From Loktanella sp. (GTDB taxonomy: Bacteria; Pseudomonadota; Alphaproteobacteria; Rhodobacterales; Rhodobacteraceae), in contig JAIBDT010000021.1 of NCBI GenBank assembly GCA_024686085.1, forward strand, positions 1-39,617: DNA of 39,617 bases, in the 5' to 3' direction. A program made the translations under genes and the position numbers. A model generated the notes under the pieces. The model saw only the letters and a program-made list of their open reading frames with translations. It was not told the DNA's origin and did not search any database. Of this stretch, positions 28,453 to 37,239 are shown piece by piece (positions within the stretch are counted from its first letter, which is position 1; each line of letters opens with the position of its first letter).

Positions 28453-30291
28453 CGGGTTCGGGCAGGAGGACGCCGTGCATGGTCTTGTCCCAATAGAACG
28501 GTTTCCACGCCAGTTCAAACAGCCCCTTGTAGGCGGCAAGCGCGGCAAGTGGGAAATAAACTTGGAGGGTCACTGCCCATTTGATTAGCCAAGTCTTCTT
28601 GGCTGCTTTCAAGGCGATGGCCGAGATGGCGAAGTTGATGATCTCGGAGCCGAAAAACACCGCCGCCAACAGCCAGAACCCTATCGGTGGCAAAAGCGTT
28701 TGGATCGGGTGCGCGATCCCGAAGGGGATCAGCCAGAACGACCAAAGCACTGGTTGCAGCACGAATTGTGAAAGCGTGCCAAGGAACAGCATTTGTACGC
28801 CAAGAAACCGTTTGAGGCCGAGATCGCGCATCAGCTGGCGCGGGCTGCGCATGTGGACGGCATAAGTGATCGCATAGCCTTTGAGCCAGCGTGACCGCTG
28901 TTTGACCCATGGCCATGCGCGCCCGTTGGCTTCTTCTTGGGTGACAGAATCAATCAGTTCAGTGCGGTATCCTGCGCGCGCCAAGCGCACCCCGAGATCG
29001 GCGTCTTCGGTTACATTATGTGCATCCCAACCGCCGAGGTCTTCTAGGATTTGGCGGCGGAAAAACAGCGTTGTTCCCCCTAAGGGCACGACAAAGCCAA
29101 GCCGCGCAAGTCCTGGTAGGACGATCCGGAACCATGTCGCATATTCGATTGCAAAACAACGTGTTAGCCAGTTCGTTCTATCATTGTAGTAGTCCAGAAC
29201 CCCTTGCAAGCACGCCACATCCGGCCCGCAATTTGCAAAGTGAAGGGCCACTTTGCGCAGCTGGTCAGGGTCGGGGGCGTCTTCGGCGTCGTAGACCCCG
29301 ATGATGCTGCCTTGTGTGAAATCAAGCGCGAAATTCAGTGCCCGTGGCTTTGTGCGCAATGTGCCATCAGGCACGATGACGGACCGCATCCATGTGGGCA
29401 GAATGCGGCGCTACGTGTGGTTAGATCGTCGCCTTCGGTCACAAGGCAGACGTCCAAGAGTTCGCGCGGATAGTCGATCTCGCGCAGTCGTTCCAAAAGG
29501 TGATCAGCGATTTCGGTTTCGCGAAAAAGCGGCACCAGAATCGAGATTTTGGGCAAGCGCGCAGGGGTCACTCTAGAGATGTTTTGCATATTCTTATCAG
29601 CGAGATGAGCCGCTGCAGCCGCCACTTTGAACCCTGTATTCAAGATCAGGATCAGCGTCGCCCAAGCGCAGAACACCCCGAATGTCAGCTGGGGCCAAAG
29701 TAGGCTCGCCGCGATCAGGAGGCCAAGCACCAAAATTCCCCCGATCAGCGTGCGCCTTGCCTGCCAATTCCTGCTGCTTTGCGCCAAAGGCACTTTGGTT
29801 TCTGCTGCCCGAACCAAGCAGTTTTGGTGGTGTGCGATCAGGTACTTTTCGATGTGTTCGGTGGTGGTGATTCCCATGCGCACTGGCCCAAAAGTGCGTG
29901 TGAGATCGTCGCATGCCCGTTCGAACTGCTCGGGCTTGTCAGTCAGGATGATCGTATCATGTCCGATCATTCGCCAAGGCAGCAACCCCGTTTTCGCCGC
30001 TTTTGCAGGTCCGAATTTATGGACGAGCGAAGGCGTTGGCAGGGCTTCTTGCGGGTTGACCATCTGGGTCTGGAATAGCTGTGAATAGGCCTCTGCGATA
30101 GACAGCGGTGCGACCCCGAACCTGATTGCCAGCACATCTGCCAGCCTTTGTCCGCCTTTGATCGCGATGTCTTCGGCTTGGTCTGCGTGGTCGGCGCAAA
30201 GGAGTTCCTCGTGGATCAGCTGTTTGCATAGCGCAGACACCCCGCGCGCGGGTGTAAGTGTGGAGAGGGATGAAAACCGCGTTTGCGCCAT
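28415..30291 (-). pseudogene. GT2 glycosyltransferase with N-terminal GspE_N-like domain, frameshifted
   Basis: Two overlapping frames together make one membrane glycosyltransferase of about 625 residues. The first (29335-30291) has a GspE_N/MshEN-like domain (LADVLAIRFGVAPLSIAEAY), two membrane segments and the start of a GT2 fold (PKISILVPLFRETEIADHLL). It then leaves the conserved sequence near 29415 after LVTEGDDLTTR and ends after about 25 unrelated codons. The second (28415-29389, open upstream to about 29409) resumes with LPTWMRSVIVPDGTLRTKPR and contains GVYDAEDAPDPDQL, TEDADLGVRLARAG, the KQRSRWLKG motif (QxxRW) and several membrane helices. A one-base loss between about 29404 and 29415 explains the break, and a stop (TAG) lies in the second frame just before the junction. 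Neither half has a complete active site, so it is a pseudogene unless the base is a sequencing error. The product would be an extracellular polysaccharide synthase. Confidence 0.85.
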
Positions 30292-30363
30292 GGTGACCCT
30301 GTTAACAACAAGATAACCATGACACTTTTCGGTTAATACTTACTTAATAAGTCTTAAGGCGAG

Positions 30364-31524
30364 CTAAGCCGCGTTGGCCTGCATCGCTGCGGCAAACCGT
30401 TCGAACAGGTAGTAGCTGTCTTGCGGTCCCGGGCTTGCTTCGGGGTGGTATTGCACGCTGAACACGGGCCGGTCGGCCATGCGGATACCGCAGTTGGACC
30501 CGTCAAACAGCGACACATGGGTTTCAAGCACGCCCGCCGGCAGGGTCTGGCTGTCGACTGCAAAACCGTGGTTCATCGAGGTGATCTCGACCTTGCCTGT
30601 GTCGTTGTCTTTCACGGGGTGGTTGGCCCCGTGGTGCCCGTGGTTCATTTTTACCGTCTTGGCACCCAAAGCCAGTGCAAGCATCTGATGACCAAGGCAA
30701 ATCCCGAAAACGGGGATGTTAGATTGTGCGAGGACTTGCTGGATCATGGGCACGGCGTAAGCGCCTGTTGCCTCTGGATCGCCAGGGCCATTGGACAGGA
30801 ACACACCGTCGGGTTTGTGTGACAACACGTCTTCGGCGGTGGCAGATGCGGGCAGAACGGTCACGTCGCAGCCCGCAGATGCAAGGCAGCGCAGGATGTT
30901 GCGTTTTGCGCCGTAATCGACGGCCACCACTTTGAATTTCGGGTTTTCCTGACGGGTATAACCGTCCGGCCAAGCCCACCGCATTTCGTCCCAACGGTAG
31001 GATTGTGCGCAGGTTACGTCTTTGGCAAGGTCAAGCCCCACAAGTCCAGACCAAGCGCGCGCCTTTTTCACCAGCGCGTCGATGTCAAAGTTACCCTCTG
31101 GGTCGTGCGCGAGTGCTACATGCGGCGCCCCTTGCTGCCGAATGGCGCGGGTCAGCCGGCGGGTGTCAACCCCGCCCATACCGATGCGCCCGTTTGCAAC
31201 CAGCCACGGTGCCAGTTCTTGTGTCGTCCGCCAGTTGGAGGGTGTGGTCGGGTCCCATTTCACGATCATGCCTGCGGCGGCGGAGGTGCTTGCCTCGTCA
31301 TCCTCGGCTGTGGTGCCGGTGTTGCCGATATGGGGGAATGTGAAGGTGACGACTTGGCCCGCGTAGGACGGATCGGTCATGATTTCTTGGTAGCCGGTCA
31401 TCGCGGTGTTAAAGCAGAGTTCTGCCACCGTCTCGCCGGTTGCGCCGAACCCGTGGCCGTAAAACACGGTACCATCTGCAAGCGCGAGGCATGCTGTCGG
31501 TTTGAATTGTTCAGATTGTGCCAT
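30364..31524 (-). CDS. carA: Carbamoyl-phosphate synthase small (glutaminase) subunit
   Basis: Hydrolyses glutamine and channels ammonia to CarB for carbamoyl phosphate (pyrimidines and arginine). 386 residues. N-terminal CPSase small-chain domain (CLALADGTVFYGHGFGATGE, FNTAMTGYQEIMTDPSYAGQ) and C-terminal class I glutamine amidotransferase with the nucleophile Cys in VFGICLGHQMLALALG and the His/Glu pair in QYHPEASPGPQDS. ATG 31524 is used; an in-frame start at 31587 would add 21 residues, upstream of the family start and overlapping the promoter. carB is not adjacent in this window, as is common in alphaproteobacteria. Divergent from a GatB/YqeY gene. Confidence 0.97.
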   Translation of the reverse strand: MAQSEQFKPTACLALADGTVFYGHGFGATGETVAELCFNTAMTGYQEIMTDPSYAGQVVTFTFPHIGNTGTTAEDDEASTSAAAGMIVKWDPTTPSNWRTTQELAPWLVANGRIGMGGVDTRRLTRAIRQQGAPHVALAHDPEGNFDIDALVKKARAWSGLVGLDLAKDVTCAQSYRWDEMRWAWPDGYTRQENPKFKVVAVDYGAKRNILRCLASAGCDVTVLPASATAEDVLSHKPDGVFLSNGPGDPEATGAYAVPMIQQVLAQSNIPVFGICLGHQMLALALGAKTVKMNHGHHGANHPVKDNDTGKVEITSMNHGFAVDSQTLPAGVLETHVSLFDGSNCGIRMADRPVFSVQYHPEASPGPQDSYYLFERFAAAMQANAA

Positions 31525-31558
31525 CGTATCATTCCCCAAAGCCTGCCAAATTGTGCTG

Positions 31559-31587
31559 GGTTTACGGGCGCGGGCAGGGCGGGTCAA
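31559..31587 (-). promoter_or_regulatory. Candidate sigma-70-type promoter of carA
   Basis: On the minus strand, TTGACC (31587-31582) and TAAACC (31564-31559) are 17 bases apart, giving a transcription start near 31552 and a leader of about 28 bases. The pattern equals that seen before glyQ. Confidence 0.4.
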
Positions 31588-31700
31588 GACCGATCTTGCC
31601 AGTTAAATAAGGGCGCGGACCTGCTTTATTGGGGTGGTTGTCAGCGGGGCGGCTTCGCTCTATGTTGCGCGTTCGTTGAAAGACATGTTTGAGGAATTTC

Positions 31701-32159
31701 ATGGAAATGCGCGACCGGATCACTGCAGCGTTGAAAGACGCAATGCGAGCCAAAGAGGCAGACCGCCTGTCGACCCTTCGTTTGATCAATGCGGCGATCA
31801 AGGATCGTGATATTGCGTTGCGTGGCACTGGCGACGACGCGGGTGTCAGCGATGCCGATATCCTTGCGATTCTTGGCAAGATGGTCAAGCAACGCCAAGA
31901 AAGTGCGCGTGCCTATGAAGAGGGTGGTCGCTTGGAATTGGCGGAAAAGGAACTGGCCGAGATCAAAGTCATCGAGGATTTTCTACCCCGTCAGTTGTCC
32001 GAGGCCGAAACTGCCGCAGCTATTGATGCGGCCGTGTCCGAGGTGGGTGCCGAAAGCATCCGCGACATGGGCAAGGTGATGGCTGTCTTGAAACACAAAT
32101 ATACAGGTCAGATGGATTTCGGCAAAGCCGGTCCATTGGTCAAAGGCCGTTTGGGCTAA
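31701..32159 (+). CDS. GatB/YqeY domain-containing protein
   Basis: 152 residues, an all-helical YqeY-type protein related to the tail domain of GatB amidotransferase subunits. Family blocks: MRDRITAALKDAMRAKEADR, LSTLRLINAAIKDRDI, DILAILGKMVKQRQESARAY, LAEIKVIEDFLPRQLSE and MGKVMAVLKHKYTGQMDFGK. The tail domain contacts tRNA in GatCAB, but the role of stand-alone YqeY is not established. ATG 31701 follows GAGGAATTTC; an in-frame TTG at 31689 overlaps that ribosome site and was not used. Confidence 0.93.
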   Translation: MEMRDRITAALKDAMRAKEADRLSTLRLINAAIKDRDIALRGTGDDAGVSDADILAILGKMVKQRQESARAYEEGGRLELAEKELAEIKVIEDFLPRQLSEAETAAAIDAAVSEVGAESIRDMGKVMAVLKHKYTGQMDFGKAGPLVKGRLG

Positions 32160-32165
32160 GACAAC

Positions 32166-32189
32166 AGGGACGGGTGAAAGCCTGTCCCT
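32166..32189. terminator. Hairpin terminator between convergent YqeY and DUF2244 genes
   Basis: AGGGACGGG pairs with CCTGTCCCT (one G-U pair) around a six-base loop. It ends two bases before the DUF2244 stop and begins seven bases after the YqeY stop. Short T-rich tail on the plus strand (TATTA) only, so it is best read as the YqeY terminator, possibly working both ways. Confidence 0.55.
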
Positions 32190-32191
32190 TA

Positions 32192-32680
32192 TTAGCGTCG
32201 CAGTGCCATTTGTAACTCGTCAAAGAGTGTCAGCCGTTCGCCCGCGTCCAAAAACGCGCCGATCTGCACCTCCCGATCGCCCCCCCGCAATGTGATATAG
32301 TTCTCGACCGGCCCACCCTTGCGGTGCAGGTGCGCGGTTGCCCAATATCTGTTGGCGGTCCATGTTTGCGTTTTCCCTTTGGGGTCCGTGTGTGTCAGGC
32401 TGACGGTCTCGCCTTTGAGCACCAGTTTTTCCAGCGCCTCGCCGCGTTTGTAGCTGATGTTCAGTGCGGTCCACAGCCCCCAGAGCATGATCGCAAAGCA
32501 GGTCAGGATGACCCAAAGGATCACCGTTCCTAGCAGTGTGATCAGGGGCAGTGCCACAATTGCCGCCGTTCCACCGACGAATAGAACGAAGTCTTTGCGC
32601 AGCAGTGACCGGTAGGGCCAGAGGCTAAGATCGAGATCGGTTTTTGTGCTGTGCGGATCAGCGGACCATTCATAAGGCAT
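32192..32680 (-). CDS. DUF2244 integral membrane protein
   Basis: 162 residues. Two adjacent membrane helices (about 29-72: DFVLFVGGTAAIVALPLITL, VILWVILTCFAIMLWGLWTA) follow a short cytosolic N terminus (LDLSLWPYRSLLRKDF). A soluble C-terminal part has GETVSLTHTDP and WTANRYWATAHLHRKGGPVE, typical of DUF2244. The family is often found beside cytochrome oxidase genes in alphaproteobacteria, and here ctaD is next upstream on the same strand, separated by a strong terminator. A link to oxidase assembly is only suggested by position. Confidence 0.85.
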   Translation of the reverse strand: MPYEWSADPHSTKTDLDLSLWPYRSLLRKDFVLFVGGTAAIVALPLITLLGTVILWVILTCFAIMLWGLWTALNISYKRGEALEKLVLKGETVSLTHTDPKGKTQTWTANRYWATAHLHRKGGPVENYITLRGGDREVQIGAFLDAGERLTLFDELQMALRR

Positions 32681-32742
32681 GGTCTATAATTAGTCCGAAA
32701 ACGCGCTTGCGCAAATGCGCGGTTTCGTCGCTACGTTCCAAC

Positions 32743-32776
32743 AAAAAAAGGCCCCGCCAATGATGACAGGGCCTTT
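32743..32776 (-). terminator. Rho-independent terminator of ctaD
   Basis: On the minus strand AAAGGCCC, a 14-base loop and GGGCCTTT followed by a run of T (AAAAAAA at 32743-32749 on the plus strand). It starts about 25 bases after the ctaD stop. Classical and strong. Confidence 0.85.
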
Positions 32777-32799
32777 GATATTTTCAGTAAGCAGGGTCG

Positions 32800-34467
32800 C
32801 TAGTGTGCGTGCCCTTTGTCCCAATCAGACTGCTTTGGCAGTGTCTCAAAGGTGTGCTCTGGTGGTGGGCAAGGCAATGTCCACTCGAGTGTGTCTGCAA
32901 ACTCGTTCCATGGGTTATTCTCGGTGACCTTGCGGCCCCATTTCAGCGAGTAAACCATGATCCCGATGAAGAACAAGAACGATGCGAACGACAGGAACGC
33001 GCCCCAAGAGGAGACAAGGTTCCAAGTTGCAAAGGCGTCCGGGTAGTCGATGTAACGACGTGGCATGCCCTGACGACCCAAGAAGTGCTGTGGGAAGAAT
33101 GTCAGGTTTGCACCGATGAACATCGCCCAGAAGTGCAGCTTGGCCGCCCACTCAGGGTACATTTTGCCGCTGAACTTGGGGAAGTAGAAGTAGATACCTG
33201 CGAAGATCGCAAATACCGCGCCCAAGGACATCACGTAGTGGAAGTGTGCGATCACGTAGTAAGTGTCGTGATAAACGCGGTCGATCCCAGCTTGTGACAG
33301 AACGATCCCTGTAACCCCACCAACGGTGAATAGGAACAAGAAGCCCATCGCCCAAAGCATCGGCGCGCGGAACTCGACCGAGCCGCCCCACATGGTCGCG
33401 ATCCACGAGAAGATCTTGACCCCTGTCGGCACCGCAATGACCATTGTTGCCAGCATGAAGTAGGACTGCTGTGTCAGGGACATGCCCACGGTGTACATGT
33501 GGTGCGCCCAAACGACGAAGCCCAGAACACCAATCGCGACCATCGCATAAACCATCGGCAGGTAGCCAAAGATCTGCTTACGCGAGAATGTTGCGATGAT
33601 GTGGCTCACGATCCCGAAGCCTGGGATGACGATGATGTAAACCTCTGGGTGTCCAAAGAACCACAAAATGTGCTGGTACAAGATCGGGTCGCCGCCGCCT
33701 TCAGGTTGGAAGAAGGTTGTGCCGAAGTTCCGGTCTGTCAAAAGCATTGTGATCGCACCGGCCAAAACCGGTAGTGCCAGAAGAATCAACCAAGCCGTCA
33801 CGAAGATCGACCAGCTGAACAATGGCACTTTGTGCAATGTCATGCCCGGTGCGCGCATGTTCAGGAAAGTTGTGATCATGTTGATCGCGCCCAAGATCGA
33901 GGATGCACCCGACAGGTGAACCGCAAAGATCGCGAGGTCCATCGACATGCCTGCCTCGGAGGTGGAGAGCGGTGGATACAGAACCCAACCCACACCCGAC
34001 CCAAGTTGGCCGTTGCCGCCCGGTGTCAGCATGGATGCAACACCCAAAGACGTACCTGCAACATACATCCAGAAGGACAGGTTGTTCAGGCGTGGGAACG
34101 CCATGTCAGGTGCGCCAATTTGCAATGGCATCAAGTAGTTACCAAAGCCGCCAAAAAGCGCAGGAATAACAACAAAGAACATCATCAACACACCGTGGTA
34201 GGTGATCATAACGTTCCAGAGGTGCCCATTTGGCGTACATTCCGCCGCACTATCGGCGATGAAACGTGCGCCTTCGAGACACATGTATTGCACACCAGGG
34301 TGCATCAATTCGAGACGCATATAGACGGTGAAACACACCGAGATAAAGCCAACGGCGCCTGATACGAATAGGTACAGGATACCGATGTCTTTGTGGTTGG
34401 TGGACATGAACCAACGGGTAAAAAAGCCCCGATCGTCTTCATGGCCGTGGATGGCTGCATCTGCCAT
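32800..34467 (-). CDS. ctaD: Cytochrome c oxidase subunit I (aa3 type)
   Basis: Catalytic subunit of the aa3 terminal oxidase in the inner membrane: 555 residues, twelve membrane helices, binding haem a, haem a3 and CuB. Visible: [14 protein letters not shown] at the start of helix I, helix [19 protein letters not shown] with the CuB histidine and the cross-linked tyrosine (HPEVY), [11 protein letters not shown] with the two further CuB histidines, and [17 protein letters not shown] with the haem histidines. The D and K channel regions look intact. ATG 34467 with GAGGAG upstream. The other oxidase subunits are not in this window, so ctaD stands alone here, as in several Rhodobacterales. Confidence 0.97.
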   Translation of the reverse strand: MADAAIHGHEDDRGFFTRWFMSTNHKDIGILYLFVSGAVGFISVCFTVYMRLELMHPGVQYMCLEGARFIADSAAECTPNGHLWNVMITYHGVLMMFFVVIPALFGGFGNYLMPLQIGAPDMAFPRLNNLSFWMYVAGTSLGVASMLTPGGNGQLGSGVGWVLYPPLSTSEAGMSMDLAIFAVHLSGASSILGAINMITTFLNMRAPGMTLHKVPLFSWSIFVTAWLILLALPVLAGAITMLLTDRNFGTTFFQPEGGGDPILYQHILWFFGHPEVYIIVIPGFGIVSHIIATFSRKQIFGYLPMVYAMVAIGVLGFVVWAHHMYTVGMSLTQQSYFMLATMVIAVPTGVKIFSWIATMWGGSVEFRAPMLWAMGFLFLFTVGGVTGIVLSQAGIDRVYHDTYYVIAHFHYVMSLGAVFAIFAGIYFYFPKFSGKMYPEWAAKLHFWAMFIGANLTFFPQHFLGRQGMPRRYIDYPDAFATWNLVSSWGAFLSFASFLFFIGIMVYSLKWGRKVTENNPWNEFADTLEWTLPCPPPEHTFETLPKQSDWDKGHAH

Positions 34468-34598
34468 GTGGCTCTCCTCAGTTTGAATTCAGATGCACAA
34501 GACACGAGAGTCGCGCCTGCACGTTTGGAATTGTTCTAGTGCGTTGTGCCTATGGGGGCAATAATCCATTGCGCAATAAGGCTGGGTTAATTTGGCGC

Positions 34599-34629
34599 AC
34601 CCCAACGCAAAGTGTCACATGGTTGGGGT
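34599..34629. promoter_or_regulatory. Inverted repeat in the ctaD/luxR intergenic region
   Basis: ACCCCAAC at 34599-34606 pairs with GTTGGGGT at 34622-34629, loop of 15 bases, followed by ATTTTAT. It lies in the 288-base divergent gap between ctaD and the LuxR gene, 132 bases from the ctaD start and 127 from luxR. It may be an operator or a weak terminator; no gene end is nearby to require a terminator. The rest of this gap shows no gene. Confidence 0.4.
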
Positions 34630-34755
34630 ATTTTATCCACGATCCTCGACTTTGTCGTGTGGTATGCTCTCGTCCTTTACCGATTACGATCTGCGGGCTA
34701 GGGTCAGAGCATAGCAAGATGCCCCCAGGGACCCTAAAAAACACATAGGACCTAA

Positions 34756-35487
34756 ATGATGCCGAGCATGACGGATAAGATTTTCGATTGGGCGTTGCAC
34801 AATCTTGTTGATCCAGATCGTGAGCCGTCCTTTGAGCAATTTTCGCAAAGTATCGGAATCAAAGCGTTTACTGTTGCCGACCTTGATGTTGCGAGATCCC
34901 AGCTTGTCCGGGCAGACTCGACAATGTCGCAAGACTGGCTGGGCGATTATGTTGCGTGTGGTTTTCATAATATTGATCCGTTTCTGCGCGGGGTCTGGCG
35001 AGGTCAGTCCTTGATGACTGTGGATAGCGGCACCTTGGTCCGAAATGACGATACGTGCAGTGCCAGTTATGCGCTGAACCATGGTTTGTCTGATGCGGGA
35101 TACGGGCATTTAAGAGCGTCTACCTTTCACTCTGCAGCAGAGGGCGGGACGCGTTTAGTGTCGTTGTGTTTTGCGGATGATGATCATGACGTTGATCCGT
35201 CTGCCGCGTTGGCTTTTTCAAGTGTCATCAATACGTTCTACCGTTTTGGTGAAGAGAAGGACCCCCTGACCTTTTGGCGGACGCCTCAGGTGAGGATTAC
35301 CAAGCGTGAAAGGGATGCACTGTCGTTTCTGGCGGACGGTAACGCAGTGTCGACGGTTGCGTTCAAAATGGGGATCAGTGAAACGATGGTCCACCGCCAT
35401 CTTTCATCGTGCCAAAGCAAGTACGGGGCCGCATCGCGTGAGCAATTGATCGCAATGGCCATCAAGGACCGCGTTATCGGCAATTGA
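34756..35487 (+). CDS. LuxR-type regulator with autoinducer-binding domain
   Basis: 243 residues, quorum-sensing LuxR/TraR size. The N-terminal autoinducer-binding domain keeps the ligand-contact pattern: W61, Y65 in DWLGDYVACGF and D74-P75 in HNIDPF, with exactly the W57-Y61-D70-P71 spacing of LuxR/TraR. The C-terminal LuxR helix-turn-helix is ITKRERDALSFLADGNAVST, VAFKMGISETMVHRHL and ends REQLIAMAI. An acyl-homoserine lactone ligand is thus likely. No luxI-type synthase gene lies in this window, so it may be a solo receptor or use a distant synthase. ATG 34756 has TAGGA five bases upstream. Its nearest downstream element is a 20-bp inverted repeat at 35505. Confidence 0.9.
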   Translation: MMPSMTDKIFDWALHNLVDPDREPSFEQFSQSIGIKAFTVADLDVARSQLVRADSTMSQDWLGDYVACGFHNIDPFLRGVWRGQSLMTVDSGTLVRNDDTCSASYALNHGLSDAGYGHLRASTFHSAAEGGTRLVSLCFADDDHDVDPSAALAFSSVINTFYRFGEEKDPLTFWRTPQVRITKRERDALSFLADGNAVSTVAFKMGISETMVHRHLSSCQSKYGAASREQLIAMAIKDRVIGN

Positions 35488-35504
35488 TCGTTTCACGTGA
35501 GTCA

Positions 35505-35524
35505 AGGTTCAGATTTGTGAACCT
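35505..35524. promoter_or_regulatory. 20-bp inverted repeat downstream of luxR, possible operator
   Basis: AGGTTCA, six bases, TGAACCT. The size and symmetry equal those of lux boxes. It begins 18 bases after the LuxR-gene stop and lies 87 bases before the lipoprotein start. TATACA at 35524-35529 could be a -10 box. There is no T tract after it, which speaks against a terminator. A lux-box role is inferred from position and size only. Confidence 0.4.
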
Positions 35525-35611
35525 ATACAGATGAGACGTTGCCCGACAGGTTATTTGTCAAGACCAGCGACGCGTTGGTTTTCTGCAAACAGAACACTGG
35601 AGGGACTTCAT

Positions 35612-36004
35612 TTGAAAAGCTTTGCTATTATTGCGGTGTTGGGATTGGCCGCATGTCAGGCGACCGTGGCGGATCAGTCCACTGTCCAAGTCGCCCCGCA
35701 ATCGGGTGCGACCCAACTGGCGACACAAGCTGATATGACTGCGGTAGTGGGCAAAAGATTGGTTCACGACAGCCCCGCGCAATATGTGATCATTGGGGCT
35801 GATGGTACGCTTTCAGGGTCATGGGACGGCGTTCGATTGGCGGGCAATTATGAGATGAAGGACGGATTTTTCTGCCGGACTTTGTCTGCAGGTCCCGGCG
35901 GTGCTTCGCCAGAAGACTGCCAATTGTTCATTTTAGAAGGTAACAAGATTATAGGTACGCGGAACCGCGGTAAAGGAAGCTCTTTTACCTACACGGTCAC
36001 CTAA
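35612..36004 (+). CDS. Small lipoprotein of unknown function (TTG start)
   Basis: 130 residues. Signal peptide KSFAIIAVLGLAACQATVAD with lipobox LAAC, so it is an envelope lipoprotein. The mature part has a Ser/Gln-rich stretch (STVQVAPQSGATQLATQADM), then VGKRLVHDSPAQYVIIGADG, TLSGSWDGVRLAGNYEMKDG and FFCRTLSAGP...DCQLFILEG, which look like a small beta-rich domain with one possible disulfide. I know no named family. No ATG is available: the TTG at 35612 is chosen because a strong ribosome site, GGAGGG (35599-35604), lies seven bases upstream and the signal peptide starts directly after it; the frame is open upstream to 35531 without such signals. It follows luxR by 124 bases and ends before a terminator. 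Confidence 0.78.
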   Translation: MKSFAIIAVLGLAACQATVADQSTVQVAPQSGATQLATQADMTAVVGKRLVHDSPAQYVIIGADGTLSGSWDGVRLAGNYEMKDGFFCRTLSAGPGGASPEDCQLFILEGNKIIGTRNRGKGSSFTYTVT

Positions 36005-36025
36005 GTACGCACTACATTTAAGCGC

Positions 36026-36066
36026 CACCCGCGGTCTTAACTAAGGTCGTGGGTGTCGTCGTTTTT
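36026..36066 (+). terminator. Rho-independent terminator after the lipoprotein gene
   Basis: CACCCGCGGTCTT pairs with AAGGTCGTGGGTG through 13 positions (some G-U) around an AACT loop, followed six bases later by TTTTT at 36062-36066. It starts 22 bases after the lipoprotein stop. Confidence 0.7.
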
Positions 36067-36086
36067 GGGCTTGGGGAAGCAGGTTA

Positions 36087-36157
36087 AACGTCTGCCGTAA
36101 CGCCACATCGACGTTTTCAATCGTTGAGGGCAGGTTCGACGTTGATGGAAAGTCCGT
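36087..36157 (-). pseudogene. Remnant of the 3' end of a second lipB copy
   Basis: On the minus strand this stretch directly follows the stop codon of the Hint gene. 36087-36134 aligns without gaps to 37475-37522 of intact lipB (39 of 48 bases by my count), and 36135-36157 aligns to 37600-37622 (20 of 23). The 77 bases of lipB between these parts (37523-37599) are missing, which shifts the frame. The translated tail LPSTIENVDVALRQTF matches [16 protein letters not shown] of LipB in 12 of 16 positions, so it diverged largely as coding sequence. Homology stops at the Hint stop codon. It cannot encode a lipoyltransferase. Confidence 0.8.
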
Positions 36158-37239
36158 TAGGTCATGGCCGCTTCGGCGGTGTGCATCTTGCGCGTTGTTG
36201 CAGTTTTTGCAAGATGGCGAGGCGCTTTACCGACAGTGAGGCATTGTCTGGAGGCGGGTCCGTTTAGCGGCGCATCGGGCGACGGGGGTGTCCCATAAAT
36301 ATTTTCCAGCGTCCGGCGCACCGAGGCTGTCATTGCACTGACGACCATCCCCCCAAGGAGCAAGGATTCTGAGAAGCACCCATTTGCGATAACTACCTCG
36401 TGTTGATCGCAGGCGAAATGGATCCATGTGATTTTGGCTTTTCCATTCATATGCCGGATTCCACGTAAAGCCGTGAGCGATTTGGCGGGTACAAACGACT
36501 CTGCCCCAAATTGGTCTTCTAACTGCCCACGTCCCCCCACCAGAATGCGATGCTGGGGCGAGACGATCAGATCGTGTGTTGGCAGGTTCTGACCAAGTGC
36601 GCCTGCCGCGATGAGGACGGGTTTGGCGTCGATGTCCACTTTCTCTAGCGGTTGATCGCTACTGCGCACCCAGCGGACGATTTGCGTGCCGTGATCAAGG
36701 GTCGTCACCCAGTCGCCTGGTCGCAACGTTTCGACGGGCCGGGGTCCGTTTATTGTCTCAATCATTGTGCCTGAGGCATAGCAGGGTGCTGTGCCCGGAT
36801 TGGGCGCACTTTGTGTATAATAACTGGCGCCCCCGTTATCAGATTGCAGGCTTTCGTTAAATCCGTGCGTCCCGATATCGGTGCTGCCCAATCCACTTGC
36901 GGGGCCTTCGTTACCTGTGACCGTATTTCCATTAAACGAGACAAATTGTACGACATCCCCTGAGCCGTCGACCAAGGCAACTGCCTCGTTATAGGTAATG
37001 TCGCCGAGGCCCGAGTCCCCATTGATCAGGTAGGTGTCGTTACCGGCGGCTGAACTCTGCAAGGTTCCCAATGAAATGGGTCCCTCGGAAACCGACCCGT
37101 CGGCTGCATAAATATAAAGTTTGTAGTCGGACATGTCTGTGCCCGTCTTAACTGTAATTTCAACAAACTCGAGGTTTTCGGGCCCAGAGCTGTCTGGCGC
37201 CCGACCAACAACGTCTATTTCTGATATATATGCAGGCAC
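36157..37239 (-). CDS. Hint-domain (Hedgehog/intein-type) protein
   Basis: About 360 residues. The N-terminal domain (1-150) is a beta-rich module (YISEIDVVGRAPDS, LEFVEITVKTGTDMSDYKLY, IYAADGSVSEGPISLGTL), similar to lamin-tail-like extracellular domains. A Hint_2-type autoprocessing domain begins at C153 in TAPCYASGTMIETINGPR and continues PVETLRPGDWVTTLDHGTQI, HDLIVSPQHRILVGG (block with the conserved His) and WIHFACDQHEVVIANGCFSE. In this family the Cys cleaves the chain before itself. Such proteins are frequent in Rhodobacterales, often with unknown substrates. No signal peptide is seen. Start: GTG 37239 with GAGG upstream is preferred; a TTG at 37254 in frame is an alternative. The gene lies between intact lipB and a lipB 3' remnant. 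Confidence 0.8.
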   Translation of the reverse strand: MPAYISEIDVVGRAPDSSGPENLEFVEITVKTGTDMSDYKLYIYAADGSVSEGPISLGTLQSSAAGNDTYLINGDSGLGDITYNEAVALVDGSGDVVQFVSFNGNTVTGNEGPASGLGSTDIGTHGFNESLQSDNGGASYYTQSAPNPGTAPCYASGTMIETINGPRPVETLRPGDWVTTLDHGTQIVRWVRSSDQPLEKVDIDAKPVLIAAGALGQNLPTHDLIVSPQHRILVGGRGQLEDQFGAESFVPAKSLTALRGIRHMNGKAKITWIHFACDQHEVVIANGCFSESLLLGGMVVSAMTASVRRTLENIYGTPPSPDAPLNGPASRQCLTVGKAPRHLAKTATTRKMHTAEAAMT

